Origin: Verrucomicrobiota bacterium
GTDB lineage: Bacteria; Chlamydiota; Chlamydiia; Chlamydiales; Rhabdochlamydiaceae
Reading direction: 5' to 3'
DNA: 8,068 bases
Assembly (NCBI GenBank): GCA_903970455.1
Contig: CAJCIW010000124.1
Span: forward strand, 1 to 8,068
How positions within the stretch are numbered: the first letter of the stretch is position 1; each line of letters opens with the position of its first letter. Shown in pieces: positions 6,042-8,068 of the stretch. Under the pieces are notes generated by a model. The model did no database searches. It saw only the letters and a program-made list of their open reading frames with translations, and was not told the origin of the DNA. A program made the translations under genes and the position numbers.

Positions 6042-7373
6042 ATGCGCTCATTGAAAACTTTTTTTATCCGCACCTACGGGTGCCAGATGAATGAGCTCGA
6101 TTCTGAAATCATGGTCGGGCAGCTGATAAAACGGGGACTCACGAGGATCGATGAGGAAAACGACGCCGACCTTCTCATTTTTAACACCTGTTCGGTCCGA
6201 GACCTTGCTGAGAGGAAGGTGATGGGAAAGATCGGCCAACTCGGCAGAAGCCCCCATAAACGGTCGATCATCGGCGTCACCGGGTGCATGGCGATGGCCA
6301 AGAAAGAGACAATCTTTCGGAAACTGCCCCATGTCGACTTTGTCGTCGGCACCAACAATATCAGCGAATTAAACGAAGTTCTTGACGAAGTGCTGGTCTC
6401 GGGAAAGCAAATGATCCGCACGGACGACCAATTCGAAGAGAATCTGGACTACCTGATCGCCAAACGGGACGATCCAGTAAAGGCTTATGTTTCCATCATT
6501 CGGGGCTGTGATAAATTCTGCACCTACTGCGTCGTGCCTTACACTCGCGGACAGGAAGTTTCCCGGCCTCCCGAGAGCATTTTCGAAGAATGCGAGCGCC
6601 TTGTGGAGAACGGTTACAAAGAAATTACTTTACTTGGTCAAAACGTGAACAGCTACGGAAAGGACAAACCGGAATGGGGCTGCCTTTTCCACGACTTGCT
6701 CTATCGCTTGGACAAAATCCCGGGCCTTGAGCGGGTACGGTTCATGACCTCCCACCCCGTCGACATCACTCCCGAGCTGATGCAGGCGATACGCGACCTT
6801 CCTTCTGTTTGCGAATTCGTCCATTTTCCCATTCAGGCAGGCTCTAATCGCATCCTAAAGAAGATGCACCGTCTCTATACCTTGGAAAAATATTTGGAAA
6901 AGGTCGATCTGCTCCGGTCGATCGTTCCCGATGTTTCTCTGGGAACGGACATCATCGTCGGCTTTCCGACGGAGACCGAAGAAGAGTTTCAGCTGACATA
7001 TGATATTTTTAAACAGATCCGTTATTCCGTTGCCTTCATCTTTGCTTATAGCGCCCGCAAAGGGACTCCAGCCTTCCGTTGGAAAGATGACATTGCAGAA
7101 GAGGTGAAGCAAGACCGGCTGCAGCGGCTGCTCAATCTGCACAACGAAATCTGCGCCGAGCAGCGCAACGCAATGCTCGGTTCAGAAGTGGAAATCCTGG
7201 TCGAGCGGCGCAATCGTGATGAAAAGCACCTAAAAGGGCGCACGCGGTGCTGGAAAAATGTGCTCTTCAAAGGGCATGATGCATTGATCGGAACTTTGCA
7301 AACGATCAAAGTCACCGGTTTCAGCCATCAGACGTTGATTGGAGATCCCCTGGCCCCTTACGAGGCCAGGTAG
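6042..7373 (+). CDS. miaB: tRNA-2-methylthio-N6-dimethylallyladenosine synthase MiaB
   Basis: MiaB is a radical-SAM enzyme that converts i6A37 to ms2i6A37 in tRNAs reading UNN codons, after MiaA adds the isopentenyl group. The 443-residue product has the full three-domain order. The N-terminal UPF0004/MTTase domain (about 5-125) has the three cluster cysteines C14 (TYGCQMNELDSE), C50 (NTCSVR) and C82 (GCMA). The radical-SAM core has C156-x3-C160-x2-C163 (GCDKFCTYCVVPYTRGQE). A C-terminal TRAM RNA-binding domain spans about 376-440. FMTSHP and GTDIIVGFPTETEEEF are also typical. NTCSVRDLAERK favours MiaB over RimO or MtaB. The ATG at 6042 is the only sensible start: an in-frame stop lies 10 codons upstream and C14 must be included. 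No Shine-Dalgarno precedes it; instead CCTCCC occupies 6035-6040. It diverges from rplM and converges on the unknown membrane gene. Confidence 0.95.
   Translation: MRSLKTFFIRTYGCQMNELDSEIMVGQLIKRGLTRIDEENDADLLIFNTCSVRDLAERKVMGKIGQLGRSPHKRSIIGVTGCMAMAKKETIFRKLPHVDFVVGTNNISELNEVLDEVLVSGKQMIRTDDQFEENLDYLIAKRDDPVKAYVSIIRGCDKFCTYCVVPYTRGQEVSRPPESIFEECERLVENGYKEITLLGQNVNSYGKDKPEWGCLFHDLLYRLDKIPGLERVRFMTSHPVDITPELMQAIRDLPSVCEFVHFPIQAGSNRILKKMHRLYTLEKYLEKVDLLRSIVPDVSLGTDIIVGFPTETEEEFQLTYDIFKQIRYSVAFIFAYSARKGTPAFRWKDDIAEEVKQDRLQRLLNLHNEICAEQRNAMLGSEVEILVERRNRDEKHLKGRTRCWKNVLFKGHDALIGTLQTIKVTGFSHQTLIGDPLAPYEAR
7349..7370 (+). other. Hairpin at the very end of miaB
   Basis: CCTGGCC (7349-7355) pairs perfectly with GGCCAGG (7364-7370) over an 8-base loop, ending on the base before the miaB stop codon. 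The only T-run on this strand (7390-7394) begins about 20 bases later, so it does not qualify as a normal intrinsic terminator. It could protect the mRNA 3' end or be chance. Confidence 0.25.
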
Positions 7374-7404
7374 AATGAGAACCACGGATTTTTTCCCAAG
7401 GGAG

Positions 7405-7968
7405 TTATTTCTTAAGAACTTTTGCAATTCCGAAGCCGGCTAAGAACCATCCGACAACCAGGTCTACGATATTGACCAGAGCGTAGCAAGGGGAAAAACC
7501 CCACCAATTCCAATCAGGAAGTTGGGCTAAAATCGCAACGCCGAGACCGAACAGAGTAACAAAACCCACTTGTCTCTTAAAGGGAAGAGTCTTGGTCTGC
7601 ATTAACATCCAAGTGACGATAAATGCACCGATAATTTGTATGATCAGCGAAATGATGAATGGCCCCAACGTCATTTTGCCGATTCCTCCCTTAGATACAG
7701 AAGCGAACATGAAAGGGCCTTTTTCCATCATTTTCATCCCATTCTCCATCTCGCTTTGGGAAGTTCCCTCATGGTAGGAGAATGTGTTGGGCAGAACATA
7801 GATACCCGAAACAGGAGCATTGTTCGAAATCGCATTTGCGACTTCAGACTCATTGGAAAATTTATTCAAACAGGTTTGATGCCATGGAAAGACCATCCAT
7901 GAGAACAATCCCCAGATGAAAACGATCAAGCCGCCGATGAAAGCGCACTTTAAGTGAGTTTTGGACAT
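7405..7968 (-). CDS. Four-helix membrane protein of unknown function
   Basis: I do not recognise a named family with confidence. The 187-residue product has a hydrophobic N-terminal helix (about 8-27) running into the aromatic motif WGLFSWMVFPWH at 19-30, then a soluble, probably extracytoplasmic stretch (about 31-100) containing SGIYVLP at 54-60 and several methionines. Three further helices follow (about 102-123, 132-150, 164-183), with PDWNWWGFSPCYA at 151-163 between the last two, and a KVLKK tail. The S-W-M-x-x-P-W-H pattern resembles uncharacterised small membrane proteins I recall from other Gram-negative bacteria, but I cannot name them. The ATG at 7966-7968 was chosen because AGGGA sits five bases upstream and the first helix begins soon after; the frame extends to an ATG at 8034, but that start lies in the promoter region and adds a lysine- and asparagine-rich, non-hydrophobic stretch. 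It converges on miaB with 31 bp between and appears to be a single-gene unit. Confidence 0.8.
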   Translation of the reverse strand: MSKTHLKCAFIGGLIVFIWGLFSWMVFPWHQTCLNKFSNESEVANAISNNAPVSGIYVLPNTFSYHEGTSQSEMENGMKMMEKGPFMFASVSKGGIGKMTLGPFIISLIIQIIGAFIVTWMLMQTKTLPFKRQVGFVTLFGLGVAILAQLPDWNWWGFSPCYALVNIVDLVVGWFLAGFGIAKVLKK

Positions 7969-7973
7969 TTGAA

Positions 7974-7980
7974 TCCCTCT
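7974..7980 (-). promoter_or_regulatory. Ribosome-binding site deciding the start of the unknown membrane gene
   Basis: On the minus strand AGAGGGA (7980-7974) precedes ATG 7968 by five bases. The longer in-frame ATG at 8034 has no comparable site before it. Confidence 0.6.
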
Positions 7981-8005
7981 CGATATGTTTAGTTTACAAA
8001 ACTTT

Positions 8006-8034
8006 GATATATTCTTTTTTTCATTTTTGTTCAA
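8006..8034 (-). promoter_or_regulatory. Candidate sigma70-type promoter of the unknown membrane gene
   Basis: On the minus strand TTGAAC (8034-8029, four of six) and TATATC (8011-8006, four of six) are 17 bases apart. The start would be near 7999, about 30 nt before the ATG at 7968. The surroundings are A/T-rich, so chance matches are likely enough to keep this tentative. Nothing else can be read in 8035-8068. Confidence 0.4.
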
Positions 8035-8068
8035 AAGGTTTTTTCAAAAATTCGATTCCCTATCTGTA

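Noticed and set aside
7969..8034. Extension of the unknown membrane protein to an ATG at 8034
   Set aside because: The start overlaps the candidate -35 box, has no ribosome-binding site, and adds a low-complexity Lys/Asn stretch; ATG 7968 has a good AGGGA.
8024..8050. Inverted TTTTTG ... CAAAAA near the window end
   Set aside because: Pure A/T pairing apart from one G-C, mismatched inside, and at the edge of the window; no support for a functional structure.

Overview
The window looks like core chromosome of a member of the Chlamydiota, most likely an 'environmental' chlamydia (Waddlia/Parachlamydia/Estrella-like) rather than Chlamydia itself. This is inferred from protein character: the L13 has an N-terminal extension and sequence style like chlamydial L13, and a tilS gene sits beside two YjgP/YjgQ genes as I remember it from Chlamydia (mesJ/CT840 next to CT838-CT839). 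No database search was possible. Base composition looks even across the window, and I see no insertion sequence, phage gene, CRISPR array, tRNA or rRNA. No gap between genes exceeds about 180 bases.

Left part (1-4938). A tilS gene, cut by the window edge, runs leftward. Diverging from it, four rightward genes are packed tightly: lptF and lptG (the two permease subunits of the lipopolysaccharide export ABC transporter, overlapping by 4 bp), a PAP2 membrane phosphatase that starts on the base after the lptG stop, and an M32 zinc carboxypeptidase about 10 bp further on. The spacing implies one envelope-centred operon with a cytosolic peptidase at its end.

Middle (4940-5974). The rplM-rpsI operon (L13, S9) runs leftward and converges on the M32 gene. 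A perfect 13-bp hairpin lies between them; its T-run suits the ribosomal operon best, and it may also stop the rightward one. Upstream of rplM are a strong sigma70-type promoter and a leader of about 79 nt carrying a perfect 8-bp hairpin.

Right part (5968-8068). miaB (tRNA ms2i6A37 methylthiotransferase) runs rightward from a promoter whose -35 box overlaps the rplM -35 box on the other strand. It converges on a leftward gene for a four-helix membrane protein of unknown function, which has its own plausible promoter near the window end.

Most of the window is conserved housekeeping sequence. The items most worth a second look are the back-to-back promoter pair, the rplM leader hairpin, the LPS-export/phosphatase/peptidase operon, the motif variants in PAP2 and M32, and the unknown membrane protein. 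I found no clear evidence of a wholly new system.
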